Assembly (NCBI GenBank): GCA_030041155.1
Contig: JASHOJ010000033.1
Coordinates: forward strand, 1 to 39,550
Source of the DNA: Candidatus Binataceae bacterium
GTDB taxonomy: Bacteria > Desulfobacterota > Binatia > Binatales > Binataceae
Reading direction: 5' to 3'
DNA: 39,550 nt
The notes beneath the pieces were generated by a model. That model was not told the origin of the DNA. It saw nothing but the letters and a program-made list of their open reading frames with translations, and searched no databases. Every line of letters begins with the position of its first letter. Positions within the stretch are counted from its first letter, which is position 1. Positions 16,545 through 25,653 of this stretch are shown here, in pieces. Both the position numbers and the translations under genes were made by a program.

Positions 16545-19500
16545 ATGAGCCAACCGCGAATGTCCTCAGGTGCAATAAAGGGAGCGCTGGCAGCCATTCT
16601 GGCTTTGACAGCCACGACGCTGCTGACGACCGTCCAGTTGCCGAGTGCAGGAGCGAAAAGCTTCGTGCTGCCGGCAAGCAAGCCACTGACTCCCGCCTCG
16701 CGCCGAGCCGAAGCAGCGTATTGGGCAAGCAAACTGGGCTATGGATTTGGCGTTCCATCTGGAGCGCGGCAGGCCGCGATAGCTGCGATGCAACGCGGCG
16801 AGACCGCGGCAAGCGCCACCCGGCCGGCGGCGGCTTCGACTGGGACCTGGCAATTCGCAGGCCCGGAGCCTATCGACAACGAAGGCGCATATTTCGGCGG
16901 CGTCAACACGAATGACGCGGCCACTTTGGCCGACGTAACCGGCAGAATTACCGCGATTGCCTCTGTCCCCGGCTATATCTTCGTAGGCGCCGCCGGCGGC
17001 GGACTATGGATGAGCACTGACGACGGCGTCAACTTTACCTCGATTGGAGATAACCTCCCCTCATTGGCTATCGGTGCGATAGCCGTGAATGATAACACAA
17101 CTCCTCCAACCCTCTACGTAGGTACAGGAGAGGGGAACGGCAATGTCGAGTCATACTACGGCGCGGGCCTGTATATCTCTGGAACGCTCGGCGCGACTTG
17201 GACGGCCTCCAACTCGAATAGTAACTTTGACGACCAGGCTTTCACCCGAATTGCGATTGACACTTCGCAGAGTCCCCCCATCCTGCTTGCAGCGGTTACC
17301 ATGGGTATGAGCGCGGGGCGCGCCGATCCTTCCATTATCGAAAGCAGTGGCGATGCTAACGGTATATGGCGCTCGACTGACGGCGCGATGACATGGACGC
17401 AGGTGGGCAATGGGACATCGATGCAGGAGGGCAATGAGACTATTCCTACGTTTGATGGCTGCGAAGTTCCTGACTTCGAAGTACCGTGCCCTGGCGATGA
17501 CGTCGAGATTGACCCAGTCAATCACAATATAGCTTATGCCGCCATCGATACCGGCGGTGTTTACGAATCGACTGACGAGGGCGAGACCTGGGGTTCTTAC
17601 TCCAGCGGTTCTTTTTCGAGTCTTAACGGACCGGTCTCGGCTTTTCCTACAACGATCGGGCGAGCTTCGATAGCAATTGGACAGAATGAGGGAACGTGTA
17701 TCGAAGGCGGGAGCAATTGTGGAATTGTCTACGCCATGATTGGCGACAACAGCACTGTCCAATTCGACGGCTTTTTCTTTTCCACGGACGGCGGCAACAC
17801 GTGGACGCAGGAAACGGTGCCGCAAGAGAACGTAAACAATAGCGGCACCATAATCGACGGCAACTTAGAAACCAACTATTCTCAGGCGTTTTACGATCAG
17901 GCGCTCATCGTCTCGCCTAGCAACCCGAATACCGTGTTTTTCGGCGGGGTGGGTCCGTACGAGTCAACAAACAACGGAAGTAGTGGTACATGGAATTTTC
18001 TCGCCTCGAATGGAGGCACGTTTGGCAATCAGCACGCGTTCGCCTTCGATGCGAATGATGCTACGAACAAGACGTTGCTGATCGGAAATGATGGCGGCCT
18101 CTATCAATACAACATATCGGCTGGCACATTTACCGCGCTGAACACGCAAATCGACGCCGCGTTGGTTCAGGCCGTCGGGCCTCATCCCAGCGACTCGACA
18201 AAGCTTATCTCCGCAGTGCAGGAGCATGGCGCCGAACTTATCGGGCCATCATCAGAAGATCAGCCCTGGAATGTCGCTGCCGCGGGCGACGCTGGATTTG
18301 CGACATTTGACCTTCAGGATCCGCAGTACGCGTACGCCAGCCTTGAGTCTCAGGAGGGGATCCCAACCCTCATGACTTCAACTAACGCTGGCGGGCTCGG
18401 AAGCTGGATTTCAGGCGAGAGCTTCGCGGATCTTACCAATCTATTGAACGATAATGACGATACCGGTGCTGGCTTCTACGCGCCTATCGCTGCGGATCCG
18501 AATGTCAAAGGACGTGTCTTCTTCGGCGCGGAGTCCATATATGTATCGACCGACGAAATGTCAACATTTCAGTCTCAGACTTTCGATGCGCTGACTGATT
18601 CGGCCTGTGAGGACGGGTCCTGTGCGCTAGAAGATGTCGAATTCGTACCCGAGGATCATACTAAAGCTTGGGCTCTCGCAATGAGCAATTACCTCAACTA
18701 CTCGCTGGGTAATTCCGGGTTCGCAGTATCCAACACTCAATTGGCTGAATGTCCGGACCAAACCTCCTGCCCGGCTCCTTATCTGAACAACCCCACGACA
18801 GGTATGTGGACCAACGTAACCGCGAACGTTGTTAGCGCTTTCGGAAGTACTACAGATCCTACTACCGGGCTTCCGGCTAACCAGCTCAGCACCCAGGCGA
18901 CCGGCATTGCGGTCGATCCAGTTAATGCTGAAACGGCATATCTTAGCTTGTCGGGGTTCAGGGCTGCTACTGGTGTTGGCCACATCTATAAGACCACTGA
19001 CTTTGGCAATTCCTGGAATGAGGCGGATGGCTACGCGGGTAGCAATCCCTTGCCGGATGTGCCGGTCCTTCGAGTCTTAGTCGATCGGAATGACCCAACC
19101 AGTAACACTCTCTATGCTGGTACCGATGTCGGCATCTTCAAGAGCACCGATGGTGGTAACGATTGGACTGCTTTCAACCAAGGTGTTATTCCGACGGTTC
19201 CCATCTTCGACTTGGAGCAGCAAAGTCAGAGCCCGGGCGCGATTTTCGCTGCCAGTCATGGCAGAGGGGTGTTCGAATTGGCGGCTGCGGTCTCTGCCAC
19301 TCCGACACCGACCAACGCTCCTTCACCGACTGCGACTCCGACCAGCGGTGCAACCAATACGCCCACGCCTACACCTACCTTGACGCCGACGCCTACGCCG
19401 ACAGTGACGCCTACGCCGACAGCTACTCCGACGCCCGTGGTCGATGCGCTGACGTTTAGTCCCAAGCGAATTAATTTTGGGAGGGTTATCGTTGGCAAAA

Positions 19501-19778
19501 GCAAATCGAAGGCCATCACGATTTCCAACAAGCGGAAGCATGCAGTCTCGGTTTTGATCGAGAACGCTAGTGTCACGGCACCGTTTGTTTCGGTGAACGG
19601 TTGCGGCAGCTCAATTGCAGCGAAGCGCGCGTGCAAAATCGCGGTGAGCTTCGCGCCGACCGCGGCAGGCTCCTTCGGAGGATCACTGACCATAATAGAT
19701 AACGCCAGCGCAAACCCGGTGATTACGATTCCAGTCTCAGGTACTGGCTACGTAAAGATAACGAAGAAGAAGAAATGA
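16545..19778 (+). CDS. large exported BNR/sortilin-type propeller protein with Pro/Thr linker and ASH-like C-terminal domain
   Basis: A 1077-residue exported protein. The ATG at 16545 follows AAAGGGGG. The N-terminus has a signal-like hydrophobic segment (ALAAILALTATTLLTTV, about 14-30). Residues about 130-925 carry repeated BNR/Asp-box-like units: GLWMSTDDGVNFTSI, GIWRSTDGAMTWTQV, GVYESTDEGETWG, FFFSTDGGNTWTQ, HIYKTTDFGNSW, GIFKSTDGGNDWTAF, ending SHGRGVFEL, as in sortilin/Vps10-like and photosynthesis-stability-factor-like propellers. A Pro/Thr repeat linker (about 930-965) follows, then an ASH/HYDIN-type immunoglobulin-like domain (FSPKRINFGRVIVGKSK to ITIPVSGTGYV) and a lysine tail. Probably displayed outside the cell as a binding or glycan-contacting protein; catalytic sialidase residues are not evident. 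Confidence 0.85.
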   Translation: MSQPRMSSGAIKGALAAILALTATTLLTTVQLPSAGAKSFVLPASKPLTPASRRAEAAYWASKLGYGFGVPSGARQAAIAAMQRGETAASATRPAAASTGTWQFAGPEPIDNEGAYFGGVNTNDAATLADVTGRITAIASVPGYIFVGAAGGGLWMSTDDGVNFTSIGDNLPSLAIGAIAVNDNTTPPTLYVGTGEGNGNVESYYGAGLYISGTLGATWTASNSNSNFDDQAFTRIAIDTSQSPPILLAAVTMGMSAGRADPSIIESSGDANGIWRSTDGAMTWTQVGNGTSMQEGNETIPTFDGCEVPDFEVPCPGDDVEIDPVNHNIAYAAIDTGGVYESTDEGETWGSYSSGSFSSLNGPVSAFPTTIGRASIAIGQNEGTCIEGGSNCGIVYAMIGDNSTVQFDGFFFSTDGGNTWTQETVPQENVNNSGTIIDGNLETNYSQAFYDQALIVSPSNPNTVFFGGVGPYESTNNGSSGTWNFLASNGGTFGNQHAFAFDANDATNKTLLIGNDGGLYQYNISAGTFTALNTQIDAALVQAVGPHPSDSTKLISAVQEHGAELIGPSSEDQPWNVAAAGDAGFATFDLQDPQYAYASLESQEGIPTLMTSTNAGGLGSWISGESFADLTNLLNDNDDTGAGFYAPIAADPNVKGRVFFGAESIYVSTDEMSTFQSQTFDALTDSACEDGSCALEDVEFVPEDHTKAWALAMSNYLNYSLGNSGFAVSNTQLAECPDQTSCPAPYLNNPTTGMWTNVTANVVSAFGSTTDPTTGLPANQLSTQATGIAVDPVNAETAYLSLSGFRAATGVGHIYKTTDFGNSWNEADGYAGSNPLPDVPVLRVLVDRNDPTSNTLYAGTDVGIFKSTDGGNDWTAFNQGVIPTVPIFDLEQQSQSPGAIFAASHGRGVFELAAAVSATPTPTNAPSPTATPTSGATNTPTPTPTLTPTPTPTVTPTPTATPTPVVDALTFSPKRINFGRVIVGKSKSKAITISNKRKHAVSVLIENASVTAPFVSVNGCGSSIAAKRACKIAVSFAPTAAGSFGGSLTIIDNASANPVITIPVSGTGYVKITKKKK
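19306..19440 (+). repeat. degenerate coding repeat for the Pro/Thr-rich linker
   Basis: Tandem variants of ACGCCTACGCCGACA-like units encoding (Thr-Pro)n spacers within the BNR protein. Typical of flexible, possibly O-glycosylated linkers between surface domains. Confidence 0.75.
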
Positions 19779-19812
19779 AGCGCTGATTAGTCTTCGAGGT
19801 AGTATTCGCGGT

Positions 19813-19844
19813 AAGTCCCACAGCTCTAAGCGGCTGTGGGACTT
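19813..19844 (+). terminator. 12-bp perfect hairpin after the BNR gene
   Basis: AAGTCCCACAGC, loop TCTAAGCG, and its exact complement, 34 bases after the stop. Position and strength suggest transcript end of the surface-protein module, though no T run follows. Confidence 0.55.
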
Positions 19845-19945
19845 GGCCGACGCGGTAGGATAGTCGATCTGGAGAATGCGCTGATTCAAATAGCTATTTC
19901 GACCGCCACGCCGGCAGTTCGGGGGGCGTGGCAAACAGGTGGTCC

Positions 19946-20173
19946 ATGCCCCAACGGGATATCGCCAATTCGAGTCAGCGGATCATCACTGTCAGAGAAG
20001 CCGCCGAGATGCTCAAATGTCATCCGAGCACGATTTATCGTCTGCTTAAAACGACGGGTTTCCCTGGCGCCTTCCGGCTCGCGAAGGACTGGAGAATCGT
20101 CCGGTCCGCGCTGGAAGACTACATGAATGAGCAGGCAGGGCAAAAGCGGCCTCACGCCTCTCATCGCCAGTGA
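19946..20173 (+). CDS. small MerR/excisionase-type helix-turn-helix protein
   Basis: A 75-residue protein with a HTH_17 (AlpA/excisionase-like) domain: IITVREAAEMLKCHPSTIYRLLKTTGFPGAFRLAKDWRI, then a helix VRSALEDYM. Such proteins bind DNA as small regulators or excision factors, but also occur as solitary chromosomal genes. AGGTGG lies just before the ATG at 19946; an in-frame GTG at 19928 would add six residues. No integrase is next to it, so an excisionase role is not supported here. Confidence 0.75.
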   Translation: MPQRDIANSSQRIITVREAAEMLKCHPSTIYRLLKTTGFPGAFRLAKDWRIVRSALEDYMNEQAGQKRPHASHRQ

Positions 20174-20410
20174 TGACGCTGAAATAGTTGGTCTCAAAGG
20201 GGTATACAAGCTGAAATTGCATCCGGCCTCGCGTTCCTTTGGTCTGTAATTCCTCTCATCCTGAATTGATCGATTGCCACGTCTGAGTCGCTCGGAATCC
20301 AAGATTCGAGTATTGCCCGATCATCGCGCACGGTGTTTTCTCGCGATGGATAAGCACGCCGCTCTCATGATAATTCGGAATGCAAGACGGTCCCGCATTC
20401 GGAGGCAAAT
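20174..20410. other. intergenic spacer, no gene seen
   Basis: 237 bases between the HTH gene and the Ddn-like gene. I see no hairpin with a T run and no clear promoter. It probably holds the promoter for the operon that follows. Confidence 0.3.
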
Positions 20411-20827
20411 ATGCCGAGCTTCAATGATTTCAATCGAAAGGTTATCGAGGAATTCCGCGCCAACGCCGGCAAGGTCGGTGGCCAATTCAGCGGCGCTCCG
20501 ATGCTCCTGCTGACGACCACCGGCGCGAAAACTAAACAGCAGCGCACGACACCGCTTGTCTATACGACTGATGGCCGCCGCATCGTAATAATCGCGTCCT
20601 ACGCCGGCGGGCCGAAAAATCCCGCTTGGTACCACAATTTGCTCGCGAATCCTGAGGTGAATGTTGAGATTGGCAGCGAGAAATTCAAGGCGCTTGCCAC
20701 CCCTGCGTCGGGAGCGGAGCGGGATCGTCTGTTCGACAATCAGGTCGCGAAGATGCCGGTGTTTGACGAATATCGCCGTAAGACATCGCGCCAGATTCCA
20801 GTCCTGATTCTGGAGCGGTTATCATAA
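20411..20827 (+). CDS. nitroreductase/deazaflavin (F420)-dependent family protein, Ddn-like
   Basis: A 138-residue split beta-barrel protein of the DUF385/Ddn type. Diagnostic segments are LLLTTTGAKTKQQRTTPLVY, IIASYAGGPKNPAWYHNLLANPEV and VNVEIGSEKF. Members bind deazaflavin F420 (or flavin) and reduce diverse compounds; in some bacteria without F420 they bind other cofactors. The ATG at 20411 follows CGGAGG. The carboxylesterase begins 55 bases later on the same strand, so the two may be co-transcribed with the oxygenase and lyase. No F420 biosynthesis gene is in the window, so cofactor identity is inference. Confidence 0.85.
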   Translation: MPSFNDFNRKVIEEFRANAGKVGGQFSGAPMLLLTTTGAKTKQQRTTPLVYTTDGRRIVIIASYAGGPKNPAWYHNLLANPEVNVEIGSEKFKALATPASGAERDRLFDNQVAKMPVFDEYRRKTSRQIPVLILERLS

Positions 20828-20882
20828 CAACGTTTTCGGGAGTGTTTTTCAAAGGGCGCAACGCCATCCCAAGGGGTTAGCC

Positions 20883-22424
20883 ATGAGCGATTACGTATCA
20901 GGCGACACGACGACCGGCAGGATTCGCGGGTTCGTCGAGCGCGAGATCAACGTCTTCAGGGGCATTCCATACGCCGGTCGTGTCGATGGCGCCGCGCGAT
21001 TCATGCCGCCATCCGCGCCGGAGCCGTGGACCGGAGTTCGCGACGCTATCGCATACGGCCCTCGCGCGATACAGGCCGACAATGCGTTTGCGATGCCGCC
21101 GCAGATGCTCAAGCTGTTCGGCGGCCGCGAGCTTGAACCGATGAACGAGAACTGCCTCGTGCTCAACGTGTGGACCCCGGCACTGAAGGATGGCCGCAAA
21201 CGCCCGGTGATGTTCTGGTGCCATGGCGGTGCATTTATTGCCGGGTCCGGATCCGCGCCGTGGTATGATGGAACCAACCTATGCCGAAGCGGCGACGTCG
21301 TCGTGGTAACGATTAATCATCGCCTCGGCGCATTCGGATATCTGCATCTTGAGGATCTCGCTGGAGAGGAATTCCGTTCATCGGGCATAGCGGGGATGCT
21401 GGATATTATCGCGGCTCTCAGGTGGGTGCGCGACAATATCACCAATTTCGGCGGTGATGCGGGCAATGTCACGATTTTTGGCGAGTCTGGCGGCGGAGCC
21501 AAGGTCAGCGTGCTGATGGCGATGCCGGAAGCGCGCGGCCTCTTTCATCGCGCGATTATTCAGAGCGGGCCCGCGGTCGAGATGGCGAGCCGTGAGGACG
21601 GGAGCGAAACCGCGCGGCAGTTGCTCGCAGAGCTAAACCTTGCGCGGATCAGCGACATCCGCAGCATCGACGCCGATCGAATCGTCGCGGCGCAGGACGC
21701 CGTGCTGAAAAAGGTCGGGATGGGGATGACGTCGTTCGCGAACCGTAGGCACGTGGGATTCAATCCAATCGTCGACGGCAAGCATCTCCCTTCTGGCCCA
21801 TTCGCGCCGACCGCACCTGAGATTTCGGCGCGAATACCGCTGATGATCGGAACCAACAAGGACGAGATGACATTGTTCATGGCATTCGCTCCGTGGCTCG
21901 ATTCGCTCGACGAATCGAGCGCTCGCGAGCGCGTCCGCATCTTCGTTGGTGACAGGGGAGATGCGGTTTTCGACGCATATCGGCGGGCACGACCGGGCGA
22001 TTCTCTTCGCGACCTCGTGCTCGCAATCGCGACCGATCTCGCGATGCGGATGCCTTCGCTCGTAACCGCCGACCGCAAAGCTATGCAGAATGCCGCGCCA
22101 GCCTATGTCTATCTGTTTACGTACGAAACTCCGGCGCTGGGCGGGCGTCTCAAGTCGCCGCACGCGCTTGAAATTCCATTCGTCTTCAATAATTTGGGCA
22201 GCTCCGGTCTTACGGGCGAAGCGCCCGAACGCTTCGAGCTTTCCCGAAAAATGAGCAAAACGTGGATCGCATTCGCGCGCACCGGTGATCCCAACAACGA
22301 TTCGATTCCCGATTGGCCCGCATACTCGGTCGGGCGGCGGCCCACGATGATTTTTGACGTGAACTGCCGCGTCGAGAACGATCCCTATAGCCAGGAGCGG
22401 CTCGCCTGGAGTGACCGGAGCTAA
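20883..22424 (+). CDS. type-B carboxylesterase family protein
   Basis: A 513-residue carboxylesterase homologous to the one at 995-2539. Motifs: NVFRGIPYAG (about 23-32), CLVLNVWTPA, oxyanion HGGAF (about 114-118), nucleophile elbow GESGGG (Ser202), where family members normally have GESAGG, and SPHALEIPFVF with the probable catalytic His. The Ala-to-Gly change beside the nucleophile is tolerated in several families. It probably hydrolyses an ester intermediate of whatever pathway the overlapping downstream genes serve. It overlaps the next gene by 14 bases, a strong sign of translational coupling. The ATG at 20883 follows AAGGGG. Confidence 0.92.
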   Translation: MSDYVSGDTTTGRIRGFVEREINVFRGIPYAGRVDGAARFMPPSAPEPWTGVRDAIAYGPRAIQADNAFAMPPQMLKLFGGRELEPMNENCLVLNVWTPALKDGRKRPVMFWCHGGAFIAGSGSAPWYDGTNLCRSGDVVVVTINHRLGAFGYLHLEDLAGEEFRSSGIAGMLDIIAALRWVRDNITNFGGDAGNVTIFGESGGGAKVSVLMAMPEARGLFHRAIIQSGPAVEMASREDGSETARQLLAELNLARISDIRSIDADRIVAAQDAVLKKVGMGMTSFANRRHVGFNPIVDGKHLPSGPFAPTAPEISARIPLMIGTNKDEMTLFMAFAPWLDSLDESSARERVRIFVGDRGDAVFDAYRRARPGDSLRDLVLAIATDLAMRMPSLVTADRKAMQNAAPAYVYLFTYETPALGGRLKSPHALEIPFVFNNLGSSGLTGEAPERFELSRKMSKTWIAFARTGDPNNDSIPDWPAYSVGRRPTMIFDVNCRVENDPYSQERLAWSDRS

Positions 22425-23265
22425 GAAACCGCGGGCGCCGGGAGCAAAACGCGTGCACGACACATCCAGACTATCGCCATCCGAGTTGATCGATCTGGCA
22501 CGTTATCCGATTCTCGATCTCGAAAGTGATGCCGCGTGCGCACTCACCAGCCGATGCCGCGCGCAACTGGACGCAACCGGAGCTTGCGAACTTCCGGGAT
22601 TTATTACCCGAAGTGCGGTCGATCTGTTAGTTCGAGAGAGTGATATTCTCGCGGCGCGCGCATTCCATAGCGTCGCGACGGGAACGCCATACCTCACGAC
22701 CCCCGATCTGTCGCTGCCGGCCGATCATCCGCGGCGCATCATGGATAACACGTCGGTAGGGGTCGTCGCGTATGATCTGTTCCCTCCGGAGTCCGCGACG
22801 CGGCGATTATACGAGTGGGATCCACTGATGAAATTCATCGGAGCCGCGCTCCACGAGCGCCGCCTGTACCGCTATGCGGATCCGTTCGGCGCTTTGAACC
22901 TGGCCGTGATGAGCGAGGGCGATCGTTTGCACTGGCACTACGATATGGCCGACTTTGTCACTTCAATCGCTCTCAGAGCGGCTGAGCGAGGCGGCGACTT
23001 CGAGTACGTGCCGCTCATTCGTTCCGCTGCCGACGAGAATTATCCTCGAGTGCAAAAGCTGCTGCTTGGCTCAAACGAGGGAGTTGTGCGGGTGCCGATG
23101 ACGCCGGGCACGCTCCTGCTGTTTGAAGGTCGAAACTCTATCCATCGCGTCACGCCGATCGGCGGCGCCATCACGCGGCTGGTTGCTCTGCTCGCGTACG
23201 ACACCAAGCCAGGCACGCGAAGCACCCGGCATTTGCAGATGGCGCGCTATGGCCGCAGCGAGTAG
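22411..23265 (+). CDS. 2-oxoglutarate/Fe(II) oxygenase-like protein
   Basis: A 284-residue protein with the layout of a 2OG-Fe(II) dioxygenase: metal triad candidates HWHYD (His176, Asp178) and HRVTPI (His245), and Arg256 in ITRLVALLAYD, placed as the 2-oxoglutarate-binding Arg. GTLLLFEGRNSIHRV is the typical last-strand pattern of the double-stranded beta-helix. Such enzymes hydroxylate or otherwise oxidise small molecules or amino-acid derivatives. The GTG at 22411 lies inside the end of the carboxylesterase gene; a second GTG at 22453 is possible. The C-terminus overlaps the lyase start by 17 bases. Substrate unknown; context suggests an amino-acid-like acid processed together with the lyase. 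Confidence 0.75.
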   Translation: MTGAKKPRAPGAKRVHDTSRLSPSELIDLARYPILDLESDAACALTSRCRAQLDATGACELPGFITRSAVDLLVRESDILAARAFHSVATGTPYLTTPDLSLPADHPRRIMDNTSVGVVAYDLFPPESATRRLYEWDPLMKFIGAALHERRLYRYADPFGALNLAVMSEGDRLHWHYDMADFVTSIALRAAERGGDFEYVPLIRSAADENYPRVQKLLLGSNEGVVRVPMTPGTLLLFEGRNSIHRVTPIGGAITRLVALLAYDTKPGTRSTRHLQMARYGRSE

Positions 23266-24520
23266 TCGCCGCGCACAGGACGCCGAAGGCTCGCATCGCT
23301 CCACACTCCAGCGAGAGAGCTTGGGCGCAGTGCATATACCGCCGGGTGCATTATACGGGATTCAAACCGCGCGTTCGGTTGACAATTTGTCATTCTCCGG
23401 CCGGAAGCTGGGCGATTACCCCTCGCTGGTGCGTGCCCTTATCGCCGTGAAGCTCGCGACCTGCCGCGCGAATCGCGATGCGCGCGTGCTGGACGCCGCG
23501 AGATCGCGCGCAATCGAATCTACCTGTAAACGGCTGATACGCGGCGATTATGCCAACCAGTTTATCGCGGATTTACTCGGGGGCGGCGGGTGGATTGGCG
23601 TCAACATGAATGTAAATGAGGTCATCGCGGGTCTTGCGAACTCAGGACGAGACAACCGCGATCTAATCGATCCGAAGTTGCACGTGAACGCATCGCAATC
23701 CACGGCCGACGTCTGTCACACGGCGGCGAGAATCGCGATTCTGGAAATGTGGAGCGAGCTTGGCGCGGCGCTTAAGGCGTGCATTGCGGTGTATAACGCG
23801 AAGTCGCGCCAGATGCGCCGCGTGATGACGATGGCACGGACCTGTCTGATGGATGCGATGCCGTCCTCTCTGGGTGCGCTGCTGGGTGGTCACTGCGCTG
23901 CGCTTTCACGACGCACCGCCGAACTCGAGCGCGCGGTCGGGGCCCTTGCGCGAGTAAACCTGGGCGGTACCGTAATAGGTTCGGGCGAGGGCGCGCCGCC
24001 CACATACCGGCGACGAATAATAAAGCGGCTGAACGAGACCGCCGGACCGGGACTTGTCCTGCGCGAAGACCTTTACGATGCGGCGCAGAATATCGATGAC
24101 CTTGCCGCGGTAGCTGCGCAGCTCGGTTTGCTTGCGGAGGTGTTGATAAAAATCGCGCAGGATTTGCGCCTGCTCGGCTCAGGTCCGAAAGCGGGCTTTG
24201 GCGAGATAGTGCTGCCGGCGGTGCAGGAAGGATCTTCGTTTTTCAAAGGCAAGATCAATCCGGTAATACCGGAAACCCTTATCCAGTGCGGTTTTCAGGT
24301 ACTCGGCTGCGAGCGTGCCGCACGGCTGGCACTCGAGCGCGGCGAGCTGAATCTGAATGTGTTCGAGTCCGCCGCCGTGGTGAACATTTTCGATGCGATC
24401 GAGATGCTCCAGCGATCAATAGTCCTATTCACCGAACGATGCTTGCGCGGTATGGCGGCGAACCCGGACCGTTGCGCGAGTTTGCCAGTGCACGGGCGCG
24501 CTCGGCTTCACAAGCGATAG
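23249..24520 (+). CDS. aspartase/fumarase superfamily lyase, divergent and C-terminally short
   Basis: A 423-residue homolog of aspartate ammonia-lyase and class II fumarase. Seen are LGAVHIPPGALYGIQTARSV, HVNASQSTADVCHTA (145-159), GGTVIGSGEGAPP, and the superfamily signature GSSFFKGKINPVIPE (328-342) with the catalytic loop Ser and Lys335. Two substrate-binding motifs deviate: the usual SQSTND is SQSTAD (Ala153), and RTHLQDA is RTCLMDA. The chain stops soon after ERCLRGMAANPDRC, about 40-50 residues short of normal aspartases (about 470). The start at 23249 overlaps the oxygenase gene; the end overlaps the convergent amidohydrolase by 13 bases. It likely catalyses reversible addition-elimination on a different acid than aspartate, if active. 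Confidence 0.8.
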   Translation: MAAASSRRAQDAEGSHRSTLQRESLGAVHIPPGALYGIQTARSVDNLSFSGRKLGDYPSLVRALIAVKLATCRANRDARVLDAARSRAIESTCKRLIRGDYANQFIADLLGGGGWIGVNMNVNEVIAGLANSGRDNRDLIDPKLHVNASQSTADVCHTAARIAILEMWSELGAALKACIAVYNAKSRQMRRVMTMARTCLMDAMPSSLGALLGGHCAALSRRTAELERAVGALARVNLGGTVIGSGEGAPPTYRRRIIKRLNETAGPGLVLREDLYDAAQNIDDLAAVAAQLGLLAEVLIKIAQDLRLLGSGPKAGFGEIVLPAVQEGSSFFKGKINPVIPETLIQCGFQVLGCERAARLALERGELNLNVFESAAVVNIFDAIEMLQRSIVLFTERCLRGMAANPDRCASLPVHGRARLHKR

Positions 24521-25623
24521 AAGCGTTTTCCGTTATCGCTGATGATCGCTTGCCGCGCGGTCTCGGGAAGACTTGCGCAGGCGCCTCTCACCTCGCCAAC
24601 TATGCCCGGATAAGTACAATCAAAGTGCGGAAAATCGGATCCCCACATAATGTTGCGATCCATCCGAAAATCCACGCTGGTCGCCCGCAGCATCGACTCG
24701 TGCGGGTCGAGTGTCACGTAGCAATGTTCTCGGAACTGCTCTGACGGCCGCACCCGCATCCATGGCACGTAGCTGTGCATGCCCTCAAAGTGCTCGTCCA
24801 TTCTGTCCAGCCAGTAGCCGAGCCATCCTACCCCGGATTCGAGAAATCCGACTCGCAAATCCGGATATTTCTCCAGAACACCACCGCAGATGATATCCAT
24901 GCAGGCTCCCTGCTGCTCGAATGGATGGCAAACCATGTGGAAGAAAAATGGATCGCGATAGCGGTCCGCACCCATCGTGGGCATCCGAGTGCCGAAGCTC
25001 GAATGCACAGCGACGGCGACGCCCAATTCCTGCGCCGTTCGCCAGAATGGTTCGTATGCTGGATCGTTCAGCCGTCGCCCATTGAAGGGATTCGGTCTTA
25101 CAAATACCGCTTTAAAATTCAGATCGCGCGCGACCCGCCGCATCTCGATAATGGCAGCATCCACGTCCTGCAACGGCATCGGTGCGACCGCGTAAAGGCG
25201 CTCGGGGGATTGCCGACAGAAGTCATACATCCAGTTGTTGTAGGCACGGCAGGCTGCAGCCGCCAGCTTCGGATCGGTTAGATCGCCGTACAGGAGCCAT
25301 AGCGACGGGTAGAGCACCGCGATATCGATACCCTCCGCGTCCATGATCTTAAGCCGTGCCGCGGGATCCCATCCGCCTCGCGGCACATCGTCCCATCTGA
25401 GCTTGCGCGCACGTTCCAGATCCGAAAGACCGCCCGGAATCATCGAGGCTGCGACCGGCAGCGCCGCGCGGCTGCGATTCTCGCCGTTGATCCACAGCTC
25501 GTCCTGCCCGTCAGCGTTAGGCCGAATCTGGATCACCCGATCGCGAAACTCCTTCTCGGTGTACTCAGCCCAGACAGCGCGAGGTTCAACGATATGGCCG
25601 TCGGAATCGATTACTTTGTCCAT
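24508..25623 (-). CDS. amidohydrolase_2 family metal-dependent hydrolase
   Basis: A 371-residue TIM-barrel protein of the amidohydrolase_2 (ACMSD/gamma-resorcylate decarboxylase-like) family. Motifs: VIDSDGHIVEP (metal DxH) at the N-terminus, the WDPAARLKIMDAEGIDIAVLYP segment, VAVHSSFG with a metal His, and MWGSDFPHFD with the metal Asp. Length and C-terminal IISDNGKRFYRL fit the family. Members hydrolyse or decarboxylate aromatic and related acids in catabolism; proteins of this exact build are common in soil bacteria, often several per genome. The start ATG at 25623 is 30 bases after the VOC gene stop on the same strand, suggesting one operon. Confidence 0.9.
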   Translation of the reverse strand: MDKVIDSDGHIVEPRAVWAEYTEKEFRDRVIQIRPNADGQDELWINGENRSRAALPVAASMIPGGLSDLERARKLRWDDVPRGGWDPAARLKIMDAEGIDIAVLYPSLWLLYGDLTDPKLAAAACRAYNNWMYDFCRQSPERLYAVAPMPLQDVDAAIIEMRRVARDLNFKAVFVRPNPFNGRRLNDPAYEPFWRTAQELGVAVAVHSSFGTRMPTMGADRYRDPFFFHMVCHPFEQQGACMDIICGGVLEKYPDLRVGFLESGVGWLGYWLDRMDEHFEGMHSYVPWMRVRPSEQFREHCYVTLDPHESMLRATSVDFRMDRNIMWGSDFPHFDCTYPGIVGEVRGACASLPETARQAIISDNGKRFYRL

Positions 25624-25653
25624 TTGGCGTGCCCTCCCTGCAGGTCAAAATGG

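Noticed and set aside
24521..24600. Frameshift extending the lyase C-terminus in another frame
   Set aside because: The alternative frame does not clearly resemble the aspartase tail, and the region is well explained by the amidohydrolase C-terminus on the other strand.
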